Positions 9,118-16,919 of a DNA stretch of 53,857 bases are shown here, piece by piece (within the stretch, counting starts at the first letter, position 1; each line of letters opens with the position of its first letter). The translations under genes and the position numbers were made by a program. Source of the stretch: Chloroflexota bacterium (GTDB taxonomy: Bacteria > Chloroflexota > Limnocylindria > Limnocylindrales > CSP1-4). The stretch is taken from assembly GCA_003141455.1 (NCBI GenBank), contig PLMA01000034.1, forward strand, positions 842 to 54,698. Direction: 5' to 3'. The notes beneath the pieces are model-generated. The model had not been told where the DNA came from. It was given only the letters and a program-made list of their open reading frames with translations, and did not search any database.

Positions 9118-10541
9118 CGCTCGAGCAGATCCTGGCCGAGCGACCGTCTCCGGGGCAGCCCCGGACCTACCGCTTCCCGGCCTTCGAACGGGCGATGCTG
9201 CCTTCGGGCCTGCAGGTGCTCACGGTCCACGTTCCGGGCCGGCCGCTCGTGTCGGCGAACCTGGTCTTCCTCCGGGGCGTCGGCGACGAGCCTCGGGACA
9301 TCGCGGGCGCCACGGTTCTGGCGGCCCGGGCGATGACTGAGGGGACGGAGCGCTACCCGGGCGTGGAGCTGATCGAGGCGGCGGAGCGTCTCGGCGCCAC
9401 TCTCCACGTCGAGGCGAGCTGGGACGCGTTCGTTGCCGCGGTGGAGGTGGTGGCGCCGCGCATGGAGGCCGCCCTCGAGCTGCTGGCGGAACTGGTGGAG
9501 CGGCCCACGTTCCCGGAGCAGGACGTGGCTCGCCTGCGCGACGAGCGTCTCAACGACCTGATGCAGGCCAAAGCCGACCCGCGCCGGCGCGTGGAGCGGG
9601 CCTTCGGCGCGACGATCTACGCGGCCGAGTCGCCTTACTCGCGGCCGTCCGGCGGCGACGAAAAGTCGGTGCCCAGGCTCTCTCCGGATGCGCTGCGAAA
9701 AGCCCATGCATCGATCCTCGCGCCGGATCGCGCGGCCCTGATCGTGGGCGGGGATCTCACGGGCGTCGCCATCCCGAGTCTTGCCGAGCGAGTCTTCGGC
9801 TCGCTCGGGGGTGCCGCGGCGTCGCTCACGCCGGCGGGGGCGCCGGACGCCACCTCGGCCGTGTCTCGACCGATCGTCCGGTTCTACCATCGGCCGGGCT
9901 CGGTACAGACCGAGCTGCGCATCGGCCACGTCGGCCTTCCGCGGCGGATCCCGGACTTCCATGCCGTGGCTGTGATGTCGGCGATCCTGGGCGGTCTATT
10001 CAACTCGCGGCTCCAGATGAACCTGCGCGAGGATAAGGGCTACACCTACGGGGTGGGGGCGGGCTTCGACATGAGGCGGGGCGCGGGCCCGTTCGCCGTC
10101 CGAACCGCCGTTCAGACGGCGGCCACTGTGCCGGCGATCCTGGAGACGCTCTCCGAGCTGCGTCGGATCCGCGAGACCGAGGTAACGAAGGCGGAGCTGG
10201 CGGCCGCGCGCGACTACCTGGTCGGAGTCTTCCCGCTGCGCTTCGAAACGCCCGGCGCCGTAGTCGGGGCTTTGGGCGGGCTCTTCGTGCATGAGCTGCC
10301 GGATGACGAGCTGTCCCGCTACCGCGACGCGATCGAGGCGGTCACGATCGCCGACGTGCAGGCCGCCGCCCGTGAGCACATCGACCTCGACCGGATGGCA
10401 ATCGTTGCGGTCGGCGACGCGGATGCCGTCGCCGGGGAACTGGATTCGGCCGGCCTCGGCGAGATCGAGGTAATCGCCGAGGAGTCGCCCGTGACCGCCG
10501 GGGATGACGCCGCGAATGAGTCCGACGAGGAGGGCGAATGA
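9114..10541 (+). CDS. M16 family peptidase-like protein (non-catalytic subunit)
   Basis: This 475-residue M16 homologue lacks the HxxEH motif: the corresponding stretch reads GVGDEPRDIAGATVLAARAM, so zinc cannot be bound normally. It keeps the C-terminal Arg/Tyr pair in NLREDKGYTYGVG, which in M16B heterodimers contacts substrate from the inactive subunit. It overlaps the catalytic M16 gene upstream by ATGA and the PfkB-like gene downstream by ATGA, giving a tightly coupled three-gene operon. This arrangement follows the known subunit split of mitochondrial-processing-peptidase-like enzymes. The partnership itself is inferred from context. Confidence 0.92.
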   Translation: MTLEQILAERPSPGQPRTYRFPAFERAMLPSGLQVLTVHVPGRPLVSANLVFLRGVGDEPRDIAGATVLAARAMTEGTERYPGVELIEAAERLGATLHVEASWDAFVAAVEVVAPRMEAALELLAELVERPTFPEQDVARLRDERLNDLMQAKADPRRRVERAFGATIYAAESPYSRPSGGDEKSVPRLSPDALRKAHASILAPDRAALIVGGDLTGVAIPSLAERVFGSLGGAAASLTPAGAPDATSAVSRPIVRFYHRPGSVQTELRIGHVGLPRRIPDFHAVAVMSAILGGLFNSRLQMNLREDKGYTYGVGAGFDMRRGAGPFAVRTAVQTAATVPAILETLSELRRIRETEVTKAELAAARDYLVGVFPLRFETPGAVVGALGGLFVHELPDDELSRYRDAIEAVTIADVQAAAREHIDLDRMAIVAVGDADAVAGELDSAGLGEIEVIAEESPVTAGDDAANESDEEGE

Positions 10542-11191
10542 TCGTCGTGGTGGGCCTTCCGGTCTACGCCGACGGCCCGGACGGCGAGGAGTGCGCGGGA
10601 GGTCTCGCGGTCGAGGTCGCGGCTGCCGCGGGACGTCGCGGCGGAACCGTGGAGCTGGTGGGCAAGGTCGGCAATGACGGGGCGGGCGACGCGGTGGTCG
10701 TGGCCCTGGGCCGGCTTGGCATCGGCCACGCCGCGCTGCTCCGAGACATGTCCCGCCCGACGCCGGTACTGACCGCGACACAGCGCGAGGAATCGGCGGA
10801 CACGGCCGCGGAGGAGCCGGAAAGCATGCTGCTGCCCGAGGATCCCGCCGCCCGGCCCGCGCTGGAGGCCGCGGACGTTGAGCTGGCCCTGCGTTATCTG
10901 CCCCAGGCGAGCGTCATCGTGCTGGCCGACCCATCGGCGGAGTCGACGGTGGAGGCCGGAATCCAGGGCGCGGCCTTCTCCGCGGCCCGACTGATAGTGC
11001 TGGTTCCGACGGGAGGCGCGTCTCCATCCGTGCCGCCCGAGACGACCGTCCTGGAGGCGCCCCAGGATGACGATGGCTCGTTCGGGCGGTTGGTCGGAAC
11101 CTTCGCCGGTGCGCTCGATGCCGGACTGGATCCGGCCGCGGCATTCTCGGAGGCGGTCACGACCTCGGGCTGGGAGGCCGTCACAGACTGA
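10538..11191 (+). CDS. Degenerate PfkB/ribokinase-like protein
   Basis: This 217-residue protein begins like a PfkB-family sugar kinase: MIVVVGLPVYADG, then ECAGGLAVEVAAAAGRRGG and VELVGKVGNDGAGDAVVVAL. It is about 100 residues shorter than the family norm. The C-terminal GAGD catalytic motif with its Asp base is missing; the end instead reads GRLVGTFAGALDAGLDPAAAF. The Asn usually seen after the first GG is also absent. It is therefore unlikely to phosphorylate sugars and may be a binding or structural remnant. The ATGA overlap with the M16 pair ties its expression to the peptidases. A role there is unknown. Confidence 0.72.
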   Translation: MIVVVGLPVYADGPDGEECAGGLAVEVAAAAGRRGGTVELVGKVGNDGAGDAVVVALGRLGIGHAALLRDMSRPTPVLTATQREESADTAAEEPESMLLPEDPAARPALEAADVELALRYLPQASVIVLADPSAESTVEAGIQGAAFSAARLIVLVPTGGASPSVPPETTVLEAPQDDDGSFGRLVGTFAGALDAGLDPAAAFSEAVTTSGWEAVTD

Positions 11192-11263
11192 GGCGGGTCG
11201 GTCTCCATCCCGGTCGCTCGATCGGCCGCCTCCGGCAGCGCCGGTTCCTGTAGAGTGCGGGCC

Positions 11264-12577
11264 ATGGACAGCACCACGAGAGGGCTCGGGTCAGAGGGGC
11301 CCACGTTCCTGCCGCCGGGCTTCGACCCGTCCGCCACAGCACCGCTGGATCGCGCCACGGCCGTCGCGGTACTCGGCCAGGCGGACAACCTGATGGAGCA
11401 GAGCGAGCCGGACCAGGCGCTCGCCCTGTACGCGAGCGCGGCGGCGACGGCCGATCGCGACGTCTCGGCCGCCGGCCACTACGGCATGGGCAACGCCTTG
11501 TACCGCCTGGACCGCGAGGGAGAGGCGCGCCAGGCCTGGGAGCGCGCCACCGGTCTCGGGGAGACGCCCGTGGCGTATCGAGCCTGGCGTCAGGTGGCCG
11601 CGGCCCTGGTCCGCGAAGGAAACATGCGCGGGGCCCTGGATGCATACCGGCAGTGCGAGAAGCGCGCTCCGCGGGAGGATCGGGCCGAGATCGCGTCCCG
11701 GTTGGGCTGGCTGAACAAGGAAGTCGGCAATACCGGCGCCGCGACCAAGTACTTCGCCCGCAGCCGCGGCGACGCGCTGCCGCCGTTCATGACGTACCTG
11801 ATCATCGCGGTCACGGTAGTGGCTTCGATCTCCGCCCTGTCGGACGTCAGCGGGAGCCTTGGGGGCCAGCTGGAGCTGGACAAGCTGGGCATCGCGCACG
11901 GCGAGTTCTACCGGCTCTTCAGCGTCACGCTGGTCCACGGCAGCTACATCCACCTGGCCTTCAACATGTACGCGATGTGGTACGCGGGGCAGCTCGTGGA
12001 GCGCATGTACGGGTCGTGGCTGTTGCTGGCCTTCTACCTGCTTTGTGCGGCGGGAGGGTCGATCGCCAGCTACGCGTTCGGCTCCGTCGTGCCGAGCGTC
12101 GGGGCGTCGGGGGCGATCTTCGGTCTCTTCGGCATCGTCCTCGTGGCGACTCGGTTCCACCGCGCCGTCCTGGATCAGCAGTCGCGGATGATCGCGTCCC
12201 AGGTCGGCGTGCTGATCGTGTTGAACCTGGTTCTCGGGTTCTCCGGCGTCTTGAACGTCGACAACCTCGGCCACATCGGAGGTCTTCTGGCGGGGCTCTG
12301 GTTGGCCCTGATCATTGCCCCGGCCCAGGTACCGACCCTCGCCTCGCTCTGGCAGACCCCCCGCGGCGGCAGTGGCAGGGCTCGGATACTCGCAGTTCGC
12401 GTCCTTGGAGTCGGCGCCCTTCTAGCGGTTCTCGGGGCGGGCGTCGCGATCGGCACGAGCCGCTGGCAGGGGGATCCGCGCTATCACGTCTTCTACGGTG
12501 CCGCGGGCACGGCCGTCGATCGATCCGAGACGGTCACGGCGCCTACCCCGGCGAGCGTTGCCCTGACGATCCGGTAA
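11264..12577 (+). CDS. Rhomboid intramembrane serine protease with N-terminal TPR repeats
   Basis: This is a 437-residue protein. Residues ~25-165 form tetratricopeptide-like helices (AAGHYGMGNALYRLDREGEA, REGNMRGALDAYRQC). The rhomboid core follows: HGSYIHLAFNMYAMW, the catalytic serine in GASGAIFGLFG, and the catalytic histidine in LGHIGGLLAGLW. About six or seven membrane helices span residues 170-405. The ATG is chosen because TAGAGT (11251-11256), a good -10 hexamer, lies only 7 nt upstream, which suggests a leaderless message. It is transcribed separately from the M16 operon 72 nt upstream and ends 6 nt from the convergent glycosyltransferase gene. Substrates are unknown. Confidence 0.92.
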   Translation: MDSTTRGLGSEGPTFLPPGFDPSATAPLDRATAVAVLGQADNLMEQSEPDQALALYASAAATADRDVSAAGHYGMGNALYRLDREGEARQAWERATGLGETPVAYRAWRQVAAALVREGNMRGALDAYRQCEKRAPREDRAEIASRLGWLNKEVGNTGAATKYFARSRGDALPPFMTYLIIAVTVVASISALSDVSGSLGGQLELDKLGIAHGEFYRLFSVTLVHGSYIHLAFNMYAMWYAGQLVERMYGSWLLLAFYLLCAAGGSIASYAFGSVVPSVGASGAIFGLFGIVLVATRFHRAVLDQQSRMIASQVGVLIVLNLVLGFSGVLNVDNLGHIGGLLAGLWLALIIAPAQVPTLASLWQTPRGGSGRARILAVRVLGVGALLAVLGAGVAIGTSRWQGDPRYHVFYGAAGTAVDRSETVTAPTPASVALTIR

Positions 12578-12583
12578 AGGGCC

Positions 12584-13759
12584 TCAGACCAGGTCGTCGC
12601 GCCAGCCGAAGCGGTCGAGAACCCGGTACATGTTCCGCCGGTTGAGGCGCGACCGATCGGGCGGCCACGGCGCTTCTTCGCGGGAAAGCGGCAGCTCGAG
12701 CCGAACGGCTCGACGCGCCGGAGCCAGCTCGGGCGAATCCGCCCGTTCCGGCGAGGTAGCCCGTTCCGGCGAGGTACCCGGTTCCGGCGAGCCGCCGCGG
12801 ACCGGCTCGGCGCGGTCCTCGTTGGCCCGGTCCTCGGCCGCCATGTCCGCCTCGTCGGCCTCCGGGTCGGCCTCGGGTTCTCCCTCAGCTGCGGCGTCGC
12901 CCTCCGCCGTTCCTTCGGCTTCGGCCCCGACCCGGAGCCGGATGGTCCACCACACGTCCAGCCATGCGGGACCGACGAAATGCTCGTCGAGCGGCCCAAG
13001 CTCGCGGTAGTCGGACCGGCGGAAGGCCAGCCAGCCGGCCTCCAATGCCGCCACGTCCTGGACCGTAGACGAGCCGTCCGGCCGTTCGAGCGCGTTGGGC
13101 CGGAGCGGGCCTGATTCGGGCGCCACCAGGTCGAAGCCGCCGACCGCCGCGATCGTCGGATCGGCCAACGCGGCAGCAAGCGGGGAGAAAGCGTCGCCGG
13201 TGGGCCAGGCTGAGCCGTCGGCGAGGACGACGATCTCGCCGGCCGCGCGGCGCAGCCCGATGTTGAGCGCCGCCGCAAAGCCGAGCCGTGTCGAAGTGCG
13301 GAGCACCTCCGGGACGCTCCCTCCAATCGGTGCCCGGTCCGGCGTCCCCGGCTCGAGCGCCGCTGCCTGGGAGTCGCTCGGGTCGTTGGCGACCAGCACG
13401 ACCTGGGTTCCAATGGGGGCGTATGCGCGGAGTGCCGCGAGTAGACGCGAGACGCGGTCCGGCGTCTCCGAGGCCACGATCGCCACTGTCCAGGCGGCGG
13501 TAGGCGGCTCGTCGAGAAGGGATGGAACAGCCGCCGCAGAACCGTAGCGCAGCTCGCCCGCCACCTCGAGAGTGGCGGGCATGGCGGGGCTGAGGCTGCT
13601 CCGCCTGCCATGGTCGGTGACGCGCCAGCCCAACGCCTCGATCTGCGCCTTCAGTGTGTCGGCTGTGGCCCAGTCGCCGCGGGCTCGGGCTTCCATCCGC
13701 TCGCGGACCAGGTGGGTAATCTCGGCCGGTGGTCCGGCGGGAGAGGTCGGTTCGCTCAC
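12584..13759 (-). CDS. Glycosyltransferase family 2-like protein with CysRS-tail-like N terminus
   Basis: This 391-residue protein starts at a GTG. Residues ~8-50 (ITHLVRERMEARARGDWA, then KAQIEALGWRVTD) resemble the small C-terminal helical element of cysteinyl-tRNA synthetases. The central part (~75-270) has a GT2-like fold: WTVAIVASETPDRVSRLLAAL, NIGLRRAAGEIVVLADG, and a late acceptor-side motif ELGPLDEHFVGPAWLDVWW. The usual DDD/DxD is reduced to LADG, so activity and donor are uncertain. A Glu/Ala/Pro-rich low-complexity insert with SPERA/SPERAD repeats lies at ~285-350. A longer upstream reading in the same frame is rejected because it runs back through the 14-bp repeats and the histidine kinase gene. 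TATCCT lies 7 nt before the GTG. Confidence 0.7.
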   Translation of the reverse strand: MSEPTSPAGPPAEITHLVRERMEARARGDWATADTLKAQIEALGWRVTDHGRRSSLSPAMPATLEVAGELRYGSAAAVPSLLDEPPTAAWTVAIVASETPDRVSRLLAALRAYAPIGTQVVLVANDPSDSQAAALEPGTPDRAPIGGSVPEVLRTSTRLGFAAALNIGLRRAAGEIVVLADGSAWPTGDAFSPLAAALADPTIAAVGGFDLVAPESGPLRPNALERPDGSSTVQDVAALEAGWLAFRRSDYRELGPLDEHFVGPAWLDVWWTIRLRVGAEAEGTAEGDAAAEGEPEADPEADEADMAAEDRANEDRAEPVRGGSPEPGTSPERATSPERADSPELAPARRAVRLELPLSREEAPWPPDRSRLNRRNMYRVLDRFGWRDDLV

Positions 13760-13830
13760 GCGAGGAAGGATACCTGGCGGGAGCCTTCGACCACCGGGGC
13801 GGCAGTGCGACGGCGGCAGGCTCGCGTCGG

Positions 13831-13900
13831 GCGTTGCTCGCCGGGCGTTGCTCGCCGGGCGTTGCTCGCCGGGCGCTACTCGCCGGGCGCTACTCCCCGG
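13831..13900. repeat. 14-bp tandem repeat, five copies
   Basis: Five consecutive copies of a 14-base unit fill the gap between the glycosyltransferase start and the histidine kinase stop. The first three read GCGTTGCTCGCCGG; the last two read GCGCTACTCGCCGG and GCGCTACTCCCCGG. The unit length is not a multiple of three, so the array is not a coding repeat. The CCGGCGAG core also recurs inside the low-complexity part of the glycosyltransferase gene. Confidence 0.9.
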
Positions 13901-13947
13901 GGTGGTCCGGGGGGCGGTCCGGCGCCGGCGGCCGGCGACGAGCCGGC

Positions 13948-15405
13948 CTACTCGCTGCCGCCGGCGGACCCCTTGCCTGCCTCGTCGGGGACCGTAGGCA
14001 CGATGGGCAAGAGCACCGACACTCGCGCTCCGTGCGGGGCGACATTCTCTGCCCAGGCGTCGCCGCCGTGAGCTCTGGCAAGCTCGCGGACGATGGCCAG
14101 TCCGAGGCCGGAGCCGCTGCCGCTGCGCGAGGGATCGGCCCTGTAGAAGCGCTCGAAAACCCTCTCCGTCGTTCCGGGCGGGAAGCCGGGACCGTCGTCG
14201 GTGACGCTCATCGAGATTCCGAGCGGTCGACCGGCGAGCTGGAGCTGAGCCGCTCGAAGCCACACGTGGCCGCCCTTCGGCAGCACGGATAGGGCGTTCA
14301 CGACCAGGTTCTGGAGGATTCGCTCCGCCGCCAGCCGGTCACCTGTGAAGGCAAGCTCGGGCTCGCCGGGGGCGGCGCCGGAAACCTGGAGTGAGACGCT
14401 TTGCGCGGTGGCCGGGGCCTCAAAGCGCACGGCCGCGTTCACGAGCAGGTCCGTAGCGTCGAGCTTCTCGGGCCGGAGCGCCGCAGGTCCGTCGCGCAGC
14501 CGCTCCACCACTCCCAGCTCGCCCACGAGCCGCTCCAGACGCTGCGACTCTTCTGCGATCGTCCGGGCGGCCGCAGTCGCGCGGTCGCCGGAAGCGGTTC
14601 CGTCCGCGATCGCCTCGGCGAAGCCGGCGATGCTGGTGAGCGGCGTCCGCAGATCGTGGCGCAGGTTGGCCAGCATCTGCGTTTCCTCATGCCGCGTCGT
14701 CCCCAGCTCGCGCGCCATGGCGTTGAATCGCTCGGTCAGCGCCTTGACCTCCGTCGGGCCTTCGACCGGCAGAGGCTCCAGCTCGCCCGAACGGGTCGGC
14801 AGGTCGGCGGCGGCCTGAGCCAGACGTCGCATCGGCCCGGTCATCGAGCGCGACAGAAGCCAGGCGATCGGGATGCCCACGAGAAGCAGGACGACCAGCA
14901 CGATGATGAGCGCTCGAGACAGGTCGTTCAGTGCCCGCTGGGCCGAACGGTCCGGCACCGCGACGTACAGCGTGAATCCGCGGGTCCCGCTCGTGTTCGG
15001 CTCGATGTAGATGTACTTCTGGCCGTCCGTCGCCTTGAACGTGTCGATCTTGGTCGGCGCGGAGCCCGTCGGGGCGGCAGGGACGTCCGTCGAAGACGGA
15101 TTGCCGACGACGAACCTGGTCGCACCCTTCGGGCCAAGGATGATGATGTAGCCGCCGTCGGCGACGATGGGGCCCGAGTAGTCGCTGATGGCTTGCTGGA
15201 TCTGCGCCTGGCCGACTCCCGCCGGCTGGTGGAGGAACACGGCCGCCTCGATGAGCACGACCTGGTTGCCCAGGGACGACTCTGTCTCGGCCTGGTGAGC
15301 GTCGCGCAGCACCAGGAACAGGCTGGCGCTGACGGCGACCAGGAACGCGAGGCCCAACCCCACAAACGCCAGAACGATCCGGCTCGTAATACCGCGCGGG
15401 ATCAT
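13948..15405 (-). CDS. Two-component sensor histidine kinase
   Basis: This 485-residue membrane kinase has a membrane helix at ~9-30, an outer sensor region to ~165, and a second helix (ALIIVLVVLLLVGIPIAWLL) followed by a HAMP linker. The dimerisation domain has phospho-acceptor His in LRHDLRTPLTSIAGF, and the ATPase domain has an unusual N box (NLVVNALSVLP), a G1 box VTDDGPGFPPG and a G2 box SGSGLGLAIVREL. It follows the response regulator gene by 12 nt on the same strand, so the two are co-transcribed. The outer region has no recognised ligand domain. The start ATG is consistent with the first membrane helix. Confidence 0.95.
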   Translation of the reverse strand: MIPRGITSRIVLAFVGLGLAFLVAVSASLFLVLRDAHQAETESSLGNQVVLIEAAVFLHQPAGVGQAQIQQAISDYSGPIVADGGYIIILGPKGATRFVVGNPSSTDVPAAPTGSAPTKIDTFKATDGQKYIYIEPNTSGTRGFTLYVAVPDRSAQRALNDLSRALIIVLVVLLLVGIPIAWLLSRSMTGPMRRLAQAAADLPTRSGELEPLPVEGPTEVKALTERFNAMARELGTTRHEETQMLANLRHDLRTPLTSIAGFAEAIADGTASGDRATAAARTIAEESQRLERLVGELGVVERLRDGPAALRPEKLDATDLLVNAAVRFEAPATAQSVSLQVSGAAPGEPELAFTGDRLAAERILQNLVVNALSVLPKGGHVWLRAAQLQLAGRPLGISMSVTDDGPGFPPGTTERVFERFYRADPSRSGSGSGLGLAIVRELARAHGGDAWAENVAPHGARVSVLLPIVPTVPDEAGKGSAGGSE

Positions 15406-15417
15406 CGGCTTGTGCCT

Positions 15418-16179
15418 CTAGTCCGGGGTGGGGGAGCGATCGGAGGCCGCGGTCTCGCCGGCTCCGGCCGAGGCCGCGCCGCGGATCACGCCGGTGGCCG
15501 TGCCTCGGGGCGGCGGGACGAGCCGGTAACCGATACCTCGCACCGTCTCGACTTGCGGGCCGTCATCACCCAGCCTCTTGCGCACCTCAGCCACGTGGAC
15601 GTCCACGGTCCGAGTCTCGCCCGGGAAGTCGGTGCCCCACACGCCCTCGAGCAGCGCGTCGCGGGTCAGGACCACGCCCGGGTCGCGCGCCAGGGCGGCC
15701 AGCAGGTCGAACTCTCGCGCCCGGAGATCGAGGCGCCGGTCGCCGACGTAGGCCTCGCGCCGTCGGGGGTCGATGCGCAGGTGGCCGACCTGGATTGGGC
15801 GGGTGCCCTTGGCGGTCACTTCGGTGCGACGAAGGATCGCCTTGACCCGTGCCACGAGGGCTCGCGGATTGAAGGGCTTGGTCACGTAGTCGTCCGCCCC
15901 GAGCTCCAAGCCGACGATCGCGTCGACGTCCTCGGAGCGCGCGGTCAGCATCAGGATCGGTACGTCGCCGCGGCGGCGAAGCTCCCGGCAGACCTCGAAG
16001 CCGTCCATCTTGGGCAGCATCAGGTCCAGCACCACCAGGTCCGGGTCGCTGCGCTCGAACTGGATCAGAGCCTGCTCGCCGTCGACGGCGGTCACGACGG
16101 AGTAGCCCTCTTTCTCGAGGTACAGCCGGACCAGCTCCACGATGTTCCGCTCGTCGTCCACGACGAGGATCGTCTTCAT
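15418..16179 (-). CDS. OmpR/PhoB-family response regulator
   Basis: This 253-residue regulator has a receiver domain (~1-115) with the acidic pair in VVDDERN, phospho-acceptor Asp in LVVLDLMLPKMDGFE, Thr in MLTARSEDVD and Lys in DDYVTKPFN. A winged-helix DNA-binding domain (~130-225) follows: LRAREFDLLAALARDPG, then VDVHVAEVRKRLG and VRGIGYRL. It is the partner of the histidine kinase just downstream. The ATG is chosen because the receiver starts directly at MKTILVVDD; longer in-frame starts are not supported. TATCCT lies 7 nt upstream, suggesting leaderless transcription. An 11-bp direct repeat at 16219-16240 may be its own binding site. Confidence 0.96.
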   Translation of the reverse strand: MKTILVVDDERNIVELVRLYLEKEGYSVVTAVDGEQALIQFERSDPDLVVLDLMLPKMDGFEVCRELRRRGDVPILMLTARSEDVDAIVGLELGADDYVTKPFNPRALVARVKAILRRTEVTAKGTRPIQVGHLRIDPRRREAYVGDRRLDLRAREFDLLAALARDPGVVLTRDALLEGVWGTDFPGETRTVDVHVAEVRKRLGDDGPQVETVRGIGYRLVPPPRGTATGVIRGAASAGAGETAASDRSPTPD

Positions 16180-16218
16180 GAAGCGCAGGATACGTCCGCG
16201 ACCCTCGCGCCCACCGAG

Positions 16219-16240
16219 TTTGTGTAAGCGGAAGGTAAGC
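16219..16240 (-). promoter_or_regulatory. PhoP-like 11-bp direct repeat upstream of the response regulator gene
   Basis: On the minus strand, GCTTACCTTCC is followed at once by GCTTACACAAA, two 11-bp units sharing GCTTAC. Tandem 11-bp half-sites are the usual arrangement for OmpR/PhoB-type regulators. The site is 40-61 nt before the regulator's ATG, suggesting autoregulation. Confidence 0.4.
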
Positions 16241-16400
16241 CGCGGCCTCCGGGGAGGAGTCAAGCCAGTGCCTCGCGGCGAGGTTGCGCCGATTGGCACG
16301 GCTGGGATCTTGCGCCGGCGCCCCTCTCGAGATCGACCCGCTAGCATGTGGGCACCGCGCCGCCGCGATGGCGCCGGGAGTCCCGGCTTCTGGAGGAACC

Positions 16401-16859
16401 ATGCATCTCTCCGGCGAGACTGAGATCGCCGCGACCCGACAGCGCGTCTGGGAGACCGTCAGCAACCCGAACCGGGCGGCCGAGTCCAACACGTCGGGCC
16501 AGGCCCAGATCGAGAAGATCGACGACCGTCACTACAGGGTGACCGTCTCCGCGCCGTCGGCGATGATGCCGATGAACGTGGTTCTGGCCCTGGAGCTGAC
16601 CGAGATCGACGAGCCGAATCGGATCGCCGCCACGGTCGAGGGCGCCATCATGGGCGGCCCGATCAACGGAACCGGATCGATCGAGCTGGTCGAGCTGGGC
16701 CCCAAGCTGACGCAGACGAAATGGGTCGCCGATGCCACGCTCGGCGGGATGCTGGGGGCCTTCGAGTCGATGATCCAGGGGCCGCTGCAGCAGGCCGCGG
16801 ACCATGGCTTCGCCTCGCTGAAGAAGCGGCTGGAGGCGGAGGAGGCCGCCGCCGGCTGA
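16401..16859 (+). CDS. SRPBCC/CoxG-like protein
   Basis: This 152-residue protein belongs to the CoxG branch of the START/SRPBCC fold. It opens with MHLSGETEIAATRQRVWETV and continues with alternating strands and the C-terminal helix FESMIQGPLQQAADHGFASL. Relatives include the membrane-anchoring or maturation protein CoxG of carbon monoxide dehydrogenase, but no cox structural genes are nearby, so that role should not be transferred. The hydrophobic C-terminal anchor of classical CoxG is absent. A strong GGAGG lies 5 nt before the ATG. It is divergent from the response regulator gene and convergent with the PEBP gene. Confidence 0.82.
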   Translation: MHLSGETEIAATRQRVWETVSNPNRAAESNTSGQAQIEKIDDRHYRVTVSAPSAMMPMNVVLALELTEIDEPNRIAATVEGAIMGGPINGTGSIELVELGPKLTQTKWVADATLGGMLGAFESMIQGPLQQAADHGFASLKKRLEAEEAAAG

Positions 16860-16919
16860 GACGGCCTTCCTGCTCGCCCGCCTTCCGTCCGCTAGGGCGC
16901 GGGGAACGGCGGCCGGCGA

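Noticed and set aside
13831-13900. Short CRISPR-like array
   Set aside because: Units are contiguous with no variable spacers, and no cas genes exist in the window.
13760-14263. Longer N terminus for the glycosyltransferase
   Set aside because: It would read through the 14-bp repeats and the histidine kinase gene in a different frame; the GTG at 13759 fits.
14401-16227. 608-codon open frame antisense to the histidine kinase and response regulator
   Set aside because: The complementary strand has clear two-component motifs. The antisense product is Arg/Gly/Ala-rich with no known motif, as expected for GC-rich shadow frames.
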